Shown: positions 50,084 to 59,864, counted from the stretch's first letter. The stretch: 64,000 bases of DNA from Roseomonas sp. GC11 (GCF_024437745.1 NZ_JANFNY010000023.1:1-64000); one strand, 5' to 3'. Notes: generated by a model from the sequence alone, not told the origin. Numbers and translations: made by a program.

Positions 50084-51193
50084 TTGGACCTGCTGCCTGA
50101 GCCCTTCCGCTCGATCATCGCCTTCATCGTGGTGCTCGGCGTGCTCGTCTTCATCCATGAGCTGGGGCACTACCTCGCCGCCCGCTGGCGCGGGGTGCAT
50201 GTGGAGGTGTTCTCCATCGGCTTCGGCCGGGTGATCCACAGCTGGACGGACCGGCGCGGCACGGAATGGCGGCTCTCCTGGCTGCCGCTCGGCGGCTTCG
50301 TGAAGCTGCACGGGCAGGAAGGCCCGGCCGACGCCACCCCTGAGCAGCGCGCCGCCTGGCGGGAGGGGCAGACCTTCCACGACAAGCCGGTGCGCGACCG
50401 CGCCATCGTCGTCGCCGCCGGGCCCATCGCCAACTTCCTGCTGGCGGCGGTGCTGTTCGGTGGGCTCTACATGACCATGGGCCAGCCGCAGCCGACGGCC
50501 AGCGTCGGCAATGTGGTGGCCGGCAGCGCCGCCGAGCAGGCCGGGCTGCGCCCCGGGGACCGGATCCTCGCCCTCGACGGCACGTCGGTGACGCGCTTCG
50601 AGCAGGTGCAGGCCCATATCCAGCCCCGCGCCGGGCGGGAGGTCAGTATCCTCCTCCGCCGCGACGGGCAGGAGATGACCCTGCGCGCCATCCCGGCGGC
50701 GCGGGAGGAGGGCGGCAAGACCCTTGGCGTCCTCGGCATCGCCGGCGGCGCGCCGGAATTCATCCGCATGGACCCGGTGAGCGCCCTGGCCGCTGGCACG
50801 GCCCAGACCTGGGATGTGACGGTGCAGACCCTGGCCGGGCTCTGGCAGATGATCGCCGGGGAGCGCGGCACGCAGGATCTCGGCGGGCCGCTGCGCATCG
50901 CCCAGCTCTCCGGGCAGGTGGCGCAGCTGGGCATCGCCAGCCTCGTCTCCTTCATGGCGGTGCTGTCGGTCAATCTGGCGCTGATCAACCTCTTCCCGAT
51001 TCCCGTGCTGGATGGCGGCCATCTGCTCTTCTACGCCGCCGAGGCCATCCGCGGCCGCCCGCTGCCGCCGCGCGCCATCGAATATGGCTTCCGCGCCGGC
51101 TTCGCCGTGCTGGCCATGCTGTTCCTCTTCGCGACCTGGAATGACCTGTCCAATCTCGGCGTGGTGCGCTGGGTGGTTGGGCTGATCGGCTGA
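50084..51193 (+). CDS. rseP: Site-2 metalloprotease RseP/MmpA type
   Basis: This 369-residue intramembrane protease has the zinc motif HELGH (H25, E26, H29) in the first helix, one PDZ domain (about 125-205, ASVGNVVAGSAAEQAGLRPGDRIL) and the third ligand in NLFPIPVLDGGHLLFY. It cleaves anti-sigma factors or polarity proteins in the membrane. The start is TTG 50084, supported by AGGAGA at 50071-50076 with 7-bp spacing and the absence of a better codon. It sits between dxr and bamA as in most proteobacteria. Confidence 0.95.
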   Translation: MDLLPEPFRSIIAFIVVLGVLVFIHELGHYLAARWRGVHVEVFSIGFGRVIHSWTDRRGTEWRLSWLPLGGFVKLHGQEGPADATPEQRAAWREGQTFHDKPVRDRAIVVAAGPIANFLLAAVLFGGLYMTMGQPQPTASVGNVVAGSAAEQAGLRPGDRILALDGTSVTRFEQVQAHIQPRAGREVSILLRRDGQEMTLRAIPAAREEGGKTLGVLGIAGGAPEFIRMDPVSALAAGTAQTWDVTVQTLAGLWQMIAGERGTQDLGGPLRIAQLSGQVAQLGIASLVSFMAVLSVNLALINLFPIPVLDGGHLLFYAAEAIRGRPLPPRAIEYGFRAGFAVLAMLFLFATWNDLSNLGVVRWVVGLIG

Positions 51194-51195
51194 GG

Positions 51196-51330
51196 CCCTT
51201 GAGGGGGCTTTGCCCCCTCAAACTCCCCCAGCAGGGGGCAGGGCCCCCTGCACCCGCCTTCTGTTGGGTTTCCAAAGGCCTCAGGCCTTTGGTGGGGAGA
51301 GTTTGAGAGGGGCGAAGCCCCTCTCAAGAG
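51196..51330. repeat. GC-rich REP-like hairpin cluster, copy 3
   Basis: Four perfect or near-perfect palindromes follow one another: 51200-51220 (TGAGGGGGCTTTGCCCCCTCA), 51231-51251, 51272-51292 (CCAAAGGCCTCAGGCCTTTGG) and 51303-51327 (stem TTGAGAGGGG/CCCCTCTCAA). The CAGGGGGCAGGGCCCCCTG unit corresponds to the GGGGGACAGGGTCCCCC unit of copies 1 and 2. It fills most of the 298-bp rseP-bamA gap. Confidence 0.65.
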
Positions 51331-51491
51331 CGCGCCGGCTTTCCTCCGGGCGGTTCGGATCAACTGAAAAAAAGCCGTGGCCGGAGGGGGGTGGCGGGGC
51401 GATGCGTTAACGGTTAGTCTCCGGCGGCCCGAGACGCCCCGTTTCCGGCGGTTTTCCACTGGCCCCCATCAACCGGCCCCGGACCCGACCT

Positions 51492-53828
51492 TTGCACGCT
51501 ACCCGCGCCCTCCTGCTCGCCGCCACCTGCCTCGTGCCCGTGCTGCTGCCGCCTGATGCGCAGGCGCAGCAGCCGCGCACCCCGCCGCGGCGGGGTGCCG
51601 CCGCGGCGCAGCCTGCCGCCAATGGCTATGTCAGCCAGATCGACGTGCGGGGGAACCAGCGCATCGAGGCGGACACCATCCGCTCCTACATGCTGCTCCA
51701 GCCCGGCGATGCCTTCGATGGCGACCGGCTGGACCGCAGCCTGCGCACCCTCTTCGCCACCGGCCTGTTCCGGGACGTGAAGGTGACCCGCCAGGGCGAC
51801 CGCATCGTGGTCCAGGTGCAGGAGAACCCGATCGTCAACCGGGTGGCCTTCGAGGGGAACAGCAAGCTCTCGGACGACACGCTGAAGCCCGAGGTGCAGC
51901 TGCGCCAGCGCGCGGTCTTCACCCCGGCCACCGCCCAGGCGGACCGCCAGCGCATCCTCGACCTCTATGCCCGCCGCGGCCGTTTCGCCGCGCGCGTCGA
52001 GCCCAAGATCATCGAGCTGGACCAGAACCGCGTCGACGTGGTCTTCGAGATCACCGAGAACGAGGTGGCGCTGATCAGCCGCATCAGCTTCGTCGGCAAC
52101 GAGGCCTTCTCGGACAGCCGGTTGAAGGAGATCGTCTCCTCGCGCGAGGCGGCGTGGTACCGGCCCTTCAGCTCCTCCGACACCTATGAGCCGGAGCGCC
52201 TGAACTTCGACCGCGAGCTGCTGCGCCGCTACTACCAGCGCCAGGGCTATGCCGATATCGAGGTGACGGGTGCCGCCGCCGAGCTGGCGCCGGACCGCAG
52301 CGGCTTCTTCGTGACCTTCACGGTCAAGGAAGGCATCCGCTACCGCGTCGGCAAGGTGGACATCACCTCCAGCCTGCGCAACGTCTCCGCCGACCGGCTG
52401 CGCCGCGTCATGGAGATCCAGTCCGGCGACTGGTATGATGGCGATGCCGTCGAGCGCATGACCCAGGCGCTGATGGACGAGGCCAATCTGGCCGGCGCCC
52501 CCTTCGTCGAGGTCGAGCCCAAGACCACCCGCGACCGCGAGGGCAAGGTGGTCAACCTCGCCTTTGATGTGCGCGAGGGTGCGCGCCAGTATGTCGAGCG
52601 CATCGACATCGTCGGCAATACCCGCACGCAGGACCGCGTGATCCGCCGCGAGTTCCGCCTGGCGGAGGGCGATGCCTTCAACGCCGCGCAGATGCGCCGC
52701 TCGCGCCAGCGCATCCGCGACCTCGGCTATTTCAGCGACGTGCAGATCAACCCGACCCCCGGCTCCTCGCCGGACCGCACCGTGCTGGCCACCAATATTT
52801 CCGAGCGCGCGACGGGCGAGCTGTCCATCGGCGGCGGCTACTCGACCGATGCCGGCGCCCTGGCCGATATCGGCGTGCGTGAGCGCAACATGCTCGGCAC
52901 CGGCATCGATGCCCGCGCCAACACCACCGTGGCGCAGCGCCGCAGCCAGATCGACCTCTCGGTCACCGACCCGTCCTTCATGGACCGCAACCTCTCGGTC
53001 GGCGCCGACATCTTCTACATCGTGCGCGACCTCACCGACTATTCGGGCTATGAGGAGCGCCGCTACGGCTTCAGCCTGCGCGCCGGCTATGAGTTCAACG
53101 AGCGGCTGCGCCAGTCCTGGGCCTATACCCTGTCCCGCCGCAACGTCTTCAACGTCAGCGACGACGCCTCGATCTACATCAAGGACCAGAAGGGCGTCAC
53201 GCTGCTGTCGCAGGTCGGCCAGACGCTGACCTATGACACGCGCGATTCCCGCCTCGACCCGCATGATGGCTATGTGCTGCGGCTGGGCACGGATTTCGCG
53301 GGCCTTGGCGGCGATGTCTCCTATGTCCGCACCAAGGTCGATGGCGCCTACTACATCCCCTTCGAGCGCCTGATGGGCGACCCGGACTATGTGCTCGCCA
53401 TTTCCGCCAGCGTCGGCCACATGCTCCGCGTCGGCAGCAACAACGAGCGCATCATCGACCGCTTCTTCCTGGGTGGCGAGAATCTGCGTGGCTTCGCCAC
53501 GGCCGGCGTCGGCCCGCGCGACACCAGCACGGATGACGCGCTCGGCGGCCGCACCATGTGGACGCAGAGCACGGAAATGCGCTTCCCCCTCCCGGTGCCC
53601 TCGGAACTCGGCCTGCTCGGCCGTGCTTTCATCGATGTCGGCTCGCTCAGCGGGTCGGATAGCGGCACCAACATCGCCGATGACTCCGCCCCGCGCGTGG
53701 GCGCCGGCGTCGGCGTCTCGTGGCGCAGCCCCTTCGGCCTGATCAACATCGATCTGGCCCAGGCCGTGGTGAAGAAGTCCTACGACGAGACGCAGGTCTT
53801 CCGCTTCGGTTTCGGCACGCGCTTCTGA
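51492..53828 (+). CDS. bamA: Outer membrane protein assembly factor BamA
   Basis: This 778-residue protein has a signal peptide (cleavage after AQA, about residue 25), five POTRA domains (about 40-420, e.g. IDVRGNQRIEADTIRSYM) and a C-terminal beta barrel (GELSIGGGYSTDAGALADIGVRERNMLGTG) ending in Phe (FGFGTRF). It folds and inserts outer-membrane proteins. No ATG or GTG precedes the signal peptide in frame, so TTG 51492 is taken as the start; its ribosome site is weak. skp follows after 23 bp. Confidence 0.95.
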   Translation: MHATRALLLAATCLVPVLLPPDAQAQQPRTPPRRGAAAAQPAANGYVSQIDVRGNQRIEADTIRSYMLLQPGDAFDGDRLDRSLRTLFATGLFRDVKVTRQGDRIVVQVQENPIVNRVAFEGNSKLSDDTLKPEVQLRQRAVFTPATAQADRQRILDLYARRGRFAARVEPKIIELDQNRVDVVFEITENEVALISRISFVGNEAFSDSRLKEIVSSREAAWYRPFSSSDTYEPERLNFDRELLRRYYQRQGYADIEVTGAAAELAPDRSGFFVTFTVKEGIRYRVGKVDITSSLRNVSADRLRRVMEIQSGDWYDGDAVERMTQALMDEANLAGAPFVEVEPKTTRDREGKVVNLAFDVREGARQYVERIDIVGNTRTQDRVIRREFRLAEGDAFNAAQMRRSRQRIRDLGYFSDVQINPTPGSSPDRTVLATNISERATGELSIGGGYSTDAGALADIGVRERNMLGTGIDARANTTVAQRRSQIDLSVTDPSFMDRNLSVGADIFYIVRDLTDYSGYEERRYGFSLRAGYEFNERLRQSWAYTLSRRNVFNVSDDASIYIKDQKGVTLLSQVGQTLTYDTRDSRLDPHDGYVLRLGTDFAGLGGDVSYVRTKVDGAYYIPFERLMGDPDYVLAISASVGHMLRVGSNNERIIDRFFLGGENLRGFATAGVGPRDTSTDDALGGRTMWTQSTEMRFPLPVPSELGLLGRAFIDVGSLSGSDSGTNIADDSAPRVGAGVGVSWRSPFGLINIDLAQAVVKKSYDETQVFRFGFGTRF

Positions 53829-53851
53829 GCCTTTCCACGGAGTTCCCGATC

Positions 53852-54610
53852 ATGGCGCGTCGCGCTTCCGCAACGCTTGCGGCGATCCTGATGGCGTCCA
53901 CCCTGCTGTCCGGCGCCGCGATGGCGCAGCAGCAGGAATGGTTCGTCCCCAACCAGGGCCAGGGGGCGCAGCAGCGCCCTGCCCAGGCTCAAGCCCCGGC
54001 CCAGCGCCCGGCCCAGCCGGCCCAGCGCCCGGTGCAGGCCAACCCGGCGCCGCTGCCGCCCGGCGAGCAGCCGCCGGCCGCCATCATCGGCATCGTCGAT
54101 GTGCCTGAGGTGCAGCGCAACTCCACCGCCTTCAACCAGGTGCGGGAAGAGATCGAGAAGCGCCGCCAGAAGCTGAATGACGACCTCCAGCGCGAGCAGA
54201 ACCGCTGGCGCGAGGAGCAGCAGCAGCTGGCCAACCAGCGCAACGCCCTCTCCCCCGAGGAGCTGCGCAACAAGGAGCGCGACCTGCAGGACCGCGTGAC
54301 CGATGCCCAGCGCATCTTCCGCGACCGCAGCCGCAACATCGAGCAGGCGGCGCAGCAGAGCCTGCAGGAGATCGAGCGCGCCCTGGCCACGGTGATCCGC
54401 CAGGTCTCGGCCAGCCGCAAGGTGAACCTCGTGCTGCCGCGCCCGGTGGTGGTCTATAACGACCCCGCCTTCGACCTGACGGAAGAGATCTCGACCCAGC
54501 TCAACAAGGTGCTGCGCTCGGTCAGCCTGCCGGCCGAGGAGCCGGCGCCCGCGCCGGCCGCCGCGCCGGCCCGGCCGGGCCAGCAGGGCCAGGCGCCGCG
54601 GCGGAACTGA
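53852..54610 (+). CDS. skp: OmpH/Skp-family periplasmic chaperone
   Basis: This 252-residue protein has a signal peptide ending at AMA (residue ~25), a Gln/Ala/Pro-rich linker (about 36-73, with repeated QRPAQ), a beta segment ([17 protein letters not shown]), a long charged coiled coil (about 95-195) and a C-terminal strand plus Ala/Pro tail. It should hold unfolded outer-membrane proteins for BamA. The linker and tail are longer than in E. coli Skp (161 residues). Confidence 0.9.
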   Translation: MARRASATLAAILMASTLLSGAAMAQQQEWFVPNQGQGAQQRPAQAQAPAQRPAQPAQRPVQANPAPLPPGEQPPAAIIGIVDVPEVQRNSTAFNQVREEIEKRRQKLNDDLQREQNRWREEQQQLANQRNALSPEELRNKERDLQDRVTDAQRIFRDRSRNIEQAAQQSLQEIERALATVIRQVSASRKVNLVLPRPVVVYNDPAFDLTEEISTQLNKVLRSVSLPAEEPAPAPAAAPARPGQQGQAPRRN

Positions 54611-54615
54611 CCGCC

Positions 54616-55779
54616 ATGGCGGATCCGCGCTTCCACCCCGCCTCCGGCCCGCACCCGCTTTCGCGTGTCGCCGAGGTTGCGGGGGCGGAGAGAACGGGGG
54701 CGCGGCTGGAGGAGGAGGGGGCGCGCCTGTTCGAGGGCGTCGCCTCGCTCGCCGAGGCGGGGCCGGCGCATCTGGCCTTCCTCGAAGGCCGCCGGCACCT
54801 GCCGGCGCTGCGCGCGAGCCGCGCCGGCGCCGTGCTGCTGCGCGCCGAATTCGCCGCCGAGGTGCCGCGGGGCTGCGTGGCGCTGGTGGTGGCGGCCCCG
54901 CAGCTCGCCTTCGCGCGGGTGGCCGGGCTGTTCCACCCGGCCGCCGCGCCGCAGCCCGGCATCCACCCCACCGCCCAGGTCGCGCCCGGCGCCGTGATCG
55001 GCCCGGGCAGCGAGATCGGCCCCTATGCCGTGATCGGCGCGGGGGCGGTGCTGGGCGCGCGCGCCTATGTCGGGCCGCATGCCTTCATCGGCCCCGGCTG
55101 CGTCTTTGGCGATGATGCCCGCATCCATGCCCATGCCAGCGCCATCTGCTGCCTGGCCGGGCACCGCGTCACCCTGCACCACGGGGCGCGGGTGGGGCAG
55201 GAGGGCTTCGGCTTCGTCCCGACGCCCGAGGGGCGCTTCCTCACCATCCCGCAGCTCGGCCGCGTCGTGCTGGAGGATGAGGTGGAGATCGGCGCCAATA
55301 GCTGCGTCGACCGGGGCGCGCTGGGGGATACGGTGCTCGGCCGTGGCACGCGGCTCGACAACCTCGTGCAGATCGGCCACAACGTGACGACGGGGCGCGG
55401 CTGCGTCATCGTCGCGCAGGTCGGCATCTCCGGCTCCACGCGGCTTGGCGACTATGTGACCATCGCCGGGCAGGCGGGGCTGACGGGGCATCTCGACATC
55501 GGCAGCCGGGCGCGCATCGGCGCCCAGGCCGGTGTCCAGGCCGATATTCCGCCGGGGCAGGATGTCACCGGCTCGCCGGCCATGCCGGTGAAGGATGCGT
55601 TGCGCGCCGCGCTCTATCTGCGCAAGGTGGGGGCCCGCAAGGCGTCCGTGGGCACGACCCCGGCTGGAACGGCCCCAGCTGGAACGGCCAGGGGCGAGGC
55701 AGCGGAATTGGGCGCCGCGGCAGCGGGCGGCGCGGAACAGGACAGGGCGCAAGACGGGCGCCCCTCACAAACGGACTGA
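54616..55779 (+). CDS. lpxD: UDP-3-O-acylglucosamine N-acyltransferase
   Basis: This 387-residue left-handed beta-helix enzyme performs the third step of lipid A synthesis. It has an N-terminal uridine-binding domain (about 1-115), hexapeptide repeats from [25 protein letters not shown], and the catalytic His in [11 protein letters not shown]. The final ~45 residues (Thr/Ala/Gly-rich [14 protein letters not shown] and onward) extend past the family's usual 340 residues. Confidence 0.97.
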   Translation: MADPRFHPASGPHPLSRVAEVAGAERTGARLEEEGARLFEGVASLAEAGPAHLAFLEGRRHLPALRASRAGAVLLRAEFAAEVPRGCVALVVAAPQLAFARVAGLFHPAAAPQPGIHPTAQVAPGAVIGPGSEIGPYAVIGAGAVLGARAYVGPHAFIGPGCVFGDDARIHAHASAICCLAGHRVTLHHGARVGQEGFGFVPTPEGRFLTIPQLGRVVLEDEVEIGANSCVDRGALGDTVLGRGTRLDNLVQIGHNVTTGRGCVIVAQVGISGSTRLGDYVTIAGQAGLTGHLDIGSRARIGAQAGVQADIPPGQDVTGSPAMPVKDALRAALYLRKVGARKASVGTTPAGTAPAGTARGEAAELGAAAAGGAEQDRAQDGRPSQTD

Positions 55780-55784
55780 CCGGC

Positions 55785-56273
55785 ATGGACCAGCACGAAC
55801 AGCCCCCGAGCGATGGGGCGCCGAAGCAGACTCTCGATTCCTGTGACATCGCCCGCGTGATGCGCGCGATCCCCCACCGCTACCCCTTCCTGCTGGTCGA
55901 CCGCGTGGTGGACATGGTGCTGGGCGAGAGCGCGGTGGGCGTCAAGAACGTCACCATCAACGAGAACTTCTTCCAGGGCCATTTCCCGGCGCACCCGGTG
56001 ATGCCGGGCGTGCTGATCATCGAGGCGATGGCGCAGACGGCGGCCGTGCTGGTGGTGGAGACGCTGGGCCCCAGCGCCCATGGCAAGATCGTCTATTTCA
56101 TGAGCATCGAGAACGCCAAGTTCCGCCGCCCCGTCGGCCCTGGCGACCAGCTGCGCATCCACATCAACAAGGATCGCCAGCGCGGCAATGTGTGGAAGTT
56201 CAACGCGGTGGCCAAGGTGGATGGCGTCGCCGTGGCGGAAGCCAGCTACGCCGCCATGATCATGGACCGCTGA
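55785..56273 (+). CDS. fabZ: 3-hydroxyacyl-[acyl-carrier-protein] dehydratase FabZ
   Basis: This 162-residue hot-dog-fold dehydratase has catalytic H66 and E80 in [24 protein letters not shown]. It dehydrates 3-hydroxyacyl-ACP and competes with LpxA/LpxD for that substrate. It lies 5 bp after lpxD and 4 bp before lpxA, the conserved order. Confidence 0.97.
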   Translation: MDQHEQPPSDGAPKQTLDSCDIARVMRAIPHRYPFLLVDRVVDMVLGESAVGVKNVTINENFFQGHFPAHPVMPGVLIIEAMAQTAAVLVVETLGPSAHGKIVYFMSIENAKFRRPVGPGDQLRIHINKDRQRGNVWKFNAVAKVDGVAVAEASYAAMIMDR

Positions 56274-56277
56274 GCGG

Positions 56278-57156
56278 ATGCCCGAGAGCGTGACGCAGAC
56301 CCCCCCGCCCGCCGCCACCCGCCAGATCCACCCCAGCGCCGAGATCCACCCCACCGCCATCATCAGCGCGGGCGCCAGCATCGGCGCCGGCTGCCGCATC
56401 GGCCCGTGGTGCGTCATCGGCCCCGATGTGGTGCTGGGCGAGGGCGTGGTGCTCGAGGCGCATGCCGTCCTCGATGGCCATACCGAGATCGGCGACCAGG
56501 TGCAGGTCAGCCCCTTCGCCTCGATCGGCCTCGCGCCGCAGGACCTGAAGTACAAGGGCGAGCCGACGCGCGCCGTGGTCGGCCCGCGCACCATGATCCG
56601 CGAGCACGCCACCATCCACCGCGGCAGCGTGGGCGGCCATGGCGTGACCACGGTGGGCGCGGACTGCCTGATCATGTGCAACGCCCATGTCGGGCATGAC
56701 TGCACCCTCGACCACCACGTGATCCTGGCCAACAACGTCATGCTGGGCGGCCATGTGCGGATCGCCGATACCGTCTTCGTCGGCGGTGGCGCGGCCATCC
56801 ACCAGTTCGTCCGCATCGGGCGGCAGGTGGTGGTGGGCGGCATGAGCGGCGTCGAGGCCGATATCATCCCCTATGGCGCCGTGCTGGGCAACCGCGCGCG
56901 GCTGACCGGGCTGAACTGGGTGGGGCTGAAGCGGCGCGGCTTCACGCGGCCGCAGATCCACACGCTGCGCGCCGCCTATCGCAGCCTCTTCCGCACCGCC
57001 GGCAATTTCCAGGACCGCATCGCCGTGACCGAGGCGGAACTGGGCGGCCTTCCCGCCGTGGCTGAGATCCTCGCCTTCATCCGCGCCGACAGCCGCCGTG
57101 GCCTGTGCCGCGCCGGCCGCGAGCTGCTGGAGGAGGACGAGGCGGCCGAGGGCTGA
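56278..57156 (+). CDS. lpxA: Acyl-[ACP]--UDP-N-acetylglucosamine O-acyltransferase
   Basis: This 292-residue hexapeptide acyltransferase starts lipid A synthesis. The beta helix begins at IHPSAEIHPTAIISAGASIG after a ~16-residue N-terminal extension; catalytic His is H140 in CNAHVGHDC; the C-terminal helical domain starts near NWVGLKRRGF. It is in the lpxD-fabZ-lpxA-lpxI operon. Confidence 0.97.
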   Translation: MPESVTQTPPPAATRQIHPSAEIHPTAIISAGASIGAGCRIGPWCVIGPDVVLGEGVVLEAHAVLDGHTEIGDQVQVSPFASIGLAPQDLKYKGEPTRAVVGPRTMIREHATIHRGSVGGHGVTTVGADCLIMCNAHVGHDCTLDHHVILANNVMLGGHVRIADTVFVGGGAAIHQFVRIGRQVVVGGMSGVEADIIPYGAVLGNRARLTGLNWVGLKRRGFTRPQIHTLRAAYRSLFRTAGNFQDRIAVTEAELGGLPAVAEILAFIRADSRRGLCRAGRELLEEDEAAEG

Positions 57157-57160
57157 TCCG

Positions 57161-58063
57161 ATGGCCTGGCCGTCCGTCGCGCCCTTCTCGGGAAGCTCCC
57201 CCCGCAACGCTCCTTTGGGCATGATCGTGGGTGGCGGCATGATGCCGCAGCGGGCCGCCGCCGCCGCCGCCGCCGCCGGGCGCCGCCCGCATGTGGTGGT
57301 GCTGGAGGGCTTCGGCGACCCGCGCGACTATGCCGCCTATCCGCACATCCTCTGCCGCCTGGGTGCCGCCGGGCGCATGCTGGACTGGCTGCGCGCCGCC
57401 GGCTGCCGTGATCTGGTGCTGGCCGGGCAGGTGAAGCGGCCGAGTTTTCTTTCCCTGCGCCCGGATGGGGGGGCGGCGAAGCTGCTGCCGCGCATCGGCA
57501 TGCGCGCCTTTGGCGGGGATGACAGCCTGCTCACCGCCGTGCTGCGCGTCCTCCAGGAGGAGGGCTTCAACCCGCTGCCGGCCCAGGCCATCCTCGCCAC
57601 TCTGCTGGTGGAGGTGCCGGGGCAGCTCGGCCGCGTCGCCCCGGATGCCGAGGCGCGGCGCGATATCGCCCGCGGCGTTGGCGTGCTGCGCACCATGGGG
57701 GCGGCCGATGTCGGCCAGGGCTGCGTGGTGCAGCAGGGGCTGGTGCTGGCGGTGGAGGCCATCGAGGGCACGGATGCCATGCTGGCGCGTGCCGGCACGC
57801 TGCGGCGCGAGGGGCCGGGGGGTGTCTTCATCAAGATCCTGAAGCCCGGCCAGGATCGCCGCGTTGACCTGCCGACGGTGGGGCCGGCGACGGTGGCCGC
57901 CGTGGCGGCGGCGGGGCTGCGTGGCCTTGCCATCGAGGCGAGGGGCACCATCGTCGTGGACCGGGACGAGACGGTGGCGGCGGCGGATGCGGCGGGGCTG
58001 TTCCTGCTGGCCATCGACCCCGCCGCGCCCGAATGGACTCAGAACGAGGAGACGAGCGCATGA
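57161..58063 (+). CDS. lpxI: UDP-2,3-diacylglucosamine diphosphatase LpxI
   Basis: This 300-residue protein belongs to the LpxI (DUF1009) family that replaces LpxH in alphaproteobacteria. Visible family segments are [33 protein letters not shown] and [23 protein letters not shown]. The N-terminus has a 20-residue extension before MIVGGGMMP and an eight-Ala run after it. It starts 4 bp after lpxA. The usual next gene, lpxB, is missing; gloA follows with an ATGA overlap. Confidence 0.94.
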   Translation: MAWPSVAPFSGSSPRNAPLGMIVGGGMMPQRAAAAAAAAGRRPHVVVLEGFGDPRDYAAYPHILCRLGAAGRMLDWLRAAGCRDLVLAGQVKRPSFLSLRPDGGAAKLLPRIGMRAFGGDDSLLTAVLRVLQEEGFNPLPAQAILATLLVEVPGQLGRVAPDAEARRDIARGVGVLRTMGAADVGQGCVVQQGLVLAVEAIEGTDAMLARAGTLRREGPGGVFIKILKPGQDRRVDLPTVGPATVAAVAAAGLRGLAIEARGTIVVDRDETVAAADAAGLFLLAIDPAAPEWTQNEETSA

Positions 58064-58473
58064 GCAGCTTCCTGCACACCATGATCCGCGTGGGCGACCT
58101 GGAGCGCAGCGTGGATTTCTACACCCGCCTGCTCGGCATGAAGGAACTCCGCCGCAACGACGTGCCGGAGGGCAAGTACACCCTCGTCTTCGTCGGCTAT
58201 GCCCCGGAGAGCACCGGCGCCGGCGTGATCGAGCTGACCTACAACTACGGCGTCGAGACGTACGAGCTGGGCAATGCCTTCGGCCATCTGGCCATTGGCG
58301 TGCCTGACATCTACGCCACCTGTGACGCGCTGCGCGCCGCGGGCGCCCGCATCACCCGCGAGCCTGGCCCCGTGAAGTTCGGCACCACGGTGATCGCCTT
58401 CGTCGAGGACCCGGACGGCTACAAGATCGAGCTGATCGAGCGCAAATCCGCCGAATCCGGCACCAAAGGCTAA
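58060..58473 (+). CDS. gloA: Lactoylglutathione lyase (glyoxalase I)
   Basis: This 137-residue VOC-fold enzyme detoxifies methylglyoxal via S-lactoylglutathione. All four metal ligands are visible: H6, E58, H76 and E124, together with [24 protein letters not shown] and [13 protein letters not shown]. Short length without the eukaryote-type insert suggests a Ni-preferring form. ATG 58060 overlaps the lpxI stop, so it is coupled to lipid A genes. Confidence 0.95.
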   Translation: MSSFLHTMIRVGDLERSVDFYTRLLGMKELRRNDVPEGKYTLVFVGYAPESTGAGVIELTYNYGVETYELGNAFGHLAIGVPDIYATCDALRAAGARITREPGPVKFGTTVIAFVEDPDGYKIELIERKSAESGTKG

Positions 58474-58511
58474 TTTTCTTTCAGGCTGCCGCTTTTCTTT
58501 CAGGCTGCCGC
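58474..58511. repeat. 19-bp direct repeat after gloA
   Basis: TTTTCTTTCAGGCTGCCGC occurs twice head to tail at 58474-58492 and 58493-58511, right after the gloA stop. The function is unknown. Confidence 0.85.
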
Positions 58512-58599
58512 CGCCCCGTTGAGAAGCGGGACACGGCGCTGGGCCGGAGCGGCGGTTTGTGAGTGCCGCGATCCCGTCGCGGCCCTGACCGGCAGCTTG

Positions 58600-58651
58600 C
58601 AGAAAAAAGATGGGGGTCCGGGGGAATTCCTTCCCCCGGCCTTTTTTTATC
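58600..58651. terminator. Bidirectional terminator module, copy T3
   Basis: AGAAAAAAGATGGGGGTC, the stem CCGGGGGAA/TTCCCCCGG (loop TTCC) and GGCCTTTTTTTA repeat the T1/T2 module. It lies between convergent gloA and hydrolase genes, where termination from both sides is needed. Confidence 0.9.
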
Positions 58652-58661
58652 GGCCTTGTTT

Positions 58662-59486
58662 TTATTCGCCTCTCACCCGCGTGGCTTCTTCGATGAGCAC
58701 GCGCGCGGTGTGGCAGAGCAGGCCATCGGGGGCGCGCAGGGCTTCGGGCACCGCCTCATGCTCCAGCCCGGGCAGGGGCAGGAGTGGCCCCGCCCCGCCA
58801 TCGCTCTGGCGCAGCGCGTGGAAGGCGCGGGATTGCTGGCGCAGGGCCGGGGTCTCGGCCTCGCCATAGGCGATGGCGAAGGGCTTGCGCACCACCGGCA
58901 GGCGCTGGGGCGAGAGGACCTCGACCTCCAGCGGGCTGAGGCCGAGGCTTTCTTCCTGCCCGCCCAGGTCATAGAGGCCCGAGAGCCCCATGCCGGCGGT
59001 GACGCGCGGGTGGTCGAGCAGCATGGCGGCGAGATGGGCGCCCGAGCCCCAGCCGCAGACCAGCAGCGGCCCGGCGATGCCGTGCAGCGGCCCCTGGGCG
59101 GCCAGCCAGTCCACCGCCTTGTGCACCTGGCGGGTGATGCGGGTCAGGCTGGCCTCGGGGGCGGGGGCGTGGCCGGGCAGGGCGGCGCTCCAGCCATGGG
59201 CCATCAGCCCCTGGGCCACGGCGCCGAAGCCCTGGCGGCTGCCGCGCCAGCCGCCGCCATGCAGCAGCAGCAGGCAGGGCGCGCCGGGGGAGAGGGCCGG
59301 GTAGAGATCGAAGCGGCATTCCGGCGCGGCGGCGTAGGGGAGATCGAGCTTGCCGGGGCGGGCGGCGCGCAGGGCGGCGGAATCGGCCTGGCGGCGGGCG
59401 AGGATCTCGGCCGGGCCGGGCGTGTCCTCCAGCCGGTGCACGCGCCCGCTGACACCGCGCGGCGAGGCCGGCGGCACGGCGATCAT
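58662..59486 (-). CDS. Alpha/beta hydrolase, kynurenine-formamidase-like, altered nucleophile elbow
   Basis: This 274-residue protein has the oxyanion motif HGGGW (76-80) and the segment LTRITRQVHKAVDWLAAQGPLHGIAGP, typical of formamidase/esterase-like hydrolases. The nucleophile elbow reads GWGSGAHLAAM (145-155) where the family normally has GxSAGAHLA, so the catalytic Ser position is Gly147 and a Ser follows at 148. A possible catalytic His remains in GLEHEAV. ATG 59486 was chosen; upstream in-frame sequence is Ala/Arg-rich and not protein-like. It may be inactive or have shifted chemistry. Confidence 0.75.
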   Translation of the reverse strand: MIAVPPASPRGVSGRVHRLEDTPGPAEILARRQADSAALRAARPGKLDLPYAAAPECRFDLYPALSPGAPCLLLLHGGGWRGSRQGFGAVAQGLMAHGWSAALPGHAPAPEASLTRITRQVHKAVDWLAAQGPLHGIAGPLLVCGWGSGAHLAAMLLDHPRVTAGMGLSGLYDLGGQEESLGLSPLEVEVLSPQRLPVVRKPFAIAYGEAETPALRQQSRAFHALRQSDGGAGPLLPLPGLEHEAVPEALRAPDGLLCHTARVLIEEATRVRGE

Positions 59487-59864
59487 GGCCGGCCCCCGCC
59501 GTGCCGTCTCCCGCTCGGGCGGCACGGCGGGGGGGGCTGCGGCGGCTGCGGCATGGCGTGGTCTCCCAGGTGCGGTGAAGGCTTTGCAACCTTCGTGCCG
59601 CGCGCTTGTGGCCGCGGGCGCACGCCTGGCGACAAAAATACGGCCCGAGCGTGCGTTGGGCGTGGGGTGTGCCTTCGCCAAGGCGTTGCGCTTCTGTATA
59701 AATGAAGAATTCCTGGCGAAGTCGGGTCCATCCGGTGGCAGAATGCCCAACCGGCGGGCGCCTGCCCCGCCGGATGCCCAGAAGCTTATCCGCCCGCTGA
59801 TCCGCCGCCCGAGCCCCACACCCCCAACCCAGCCCAGCCCCAACCAGGATCGTCGCCCCCGCCG
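59487..59864. other. Divergent intergenic region between hydrolase and minC
   Basis: This 378-bp stretch has no gene I can support; its long minus-strand open frame is low-complexity Ala/Arg/Pro. It contains a locally AT-richer segment (CTGTATAAATGAAGAATTCC, 59694-59713) and a GC palindrome near 59752-59775 (CCGGCGGG...CCCGCCGG). Confidence 0.6.
59674..59702 (+). promoter_or_regulatory. Possible promoter of minCDE
   Basis: TATAAA (59697-59702) is a good -10, with TG upstream as an extended element; a -35 candidate TTCGCC (59674-59679) is 17 bp away but poor. It is 160 bp before minC. Confidence 0.4.

Noticed and set aside
59487-59843. N-terminal 119-residue extension of the minus-strand hydrolase
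   Set aside because: Low-complexity, no homologous feel, and it would run across the minC promoter region; the internal Met at 59486 fits the family start.
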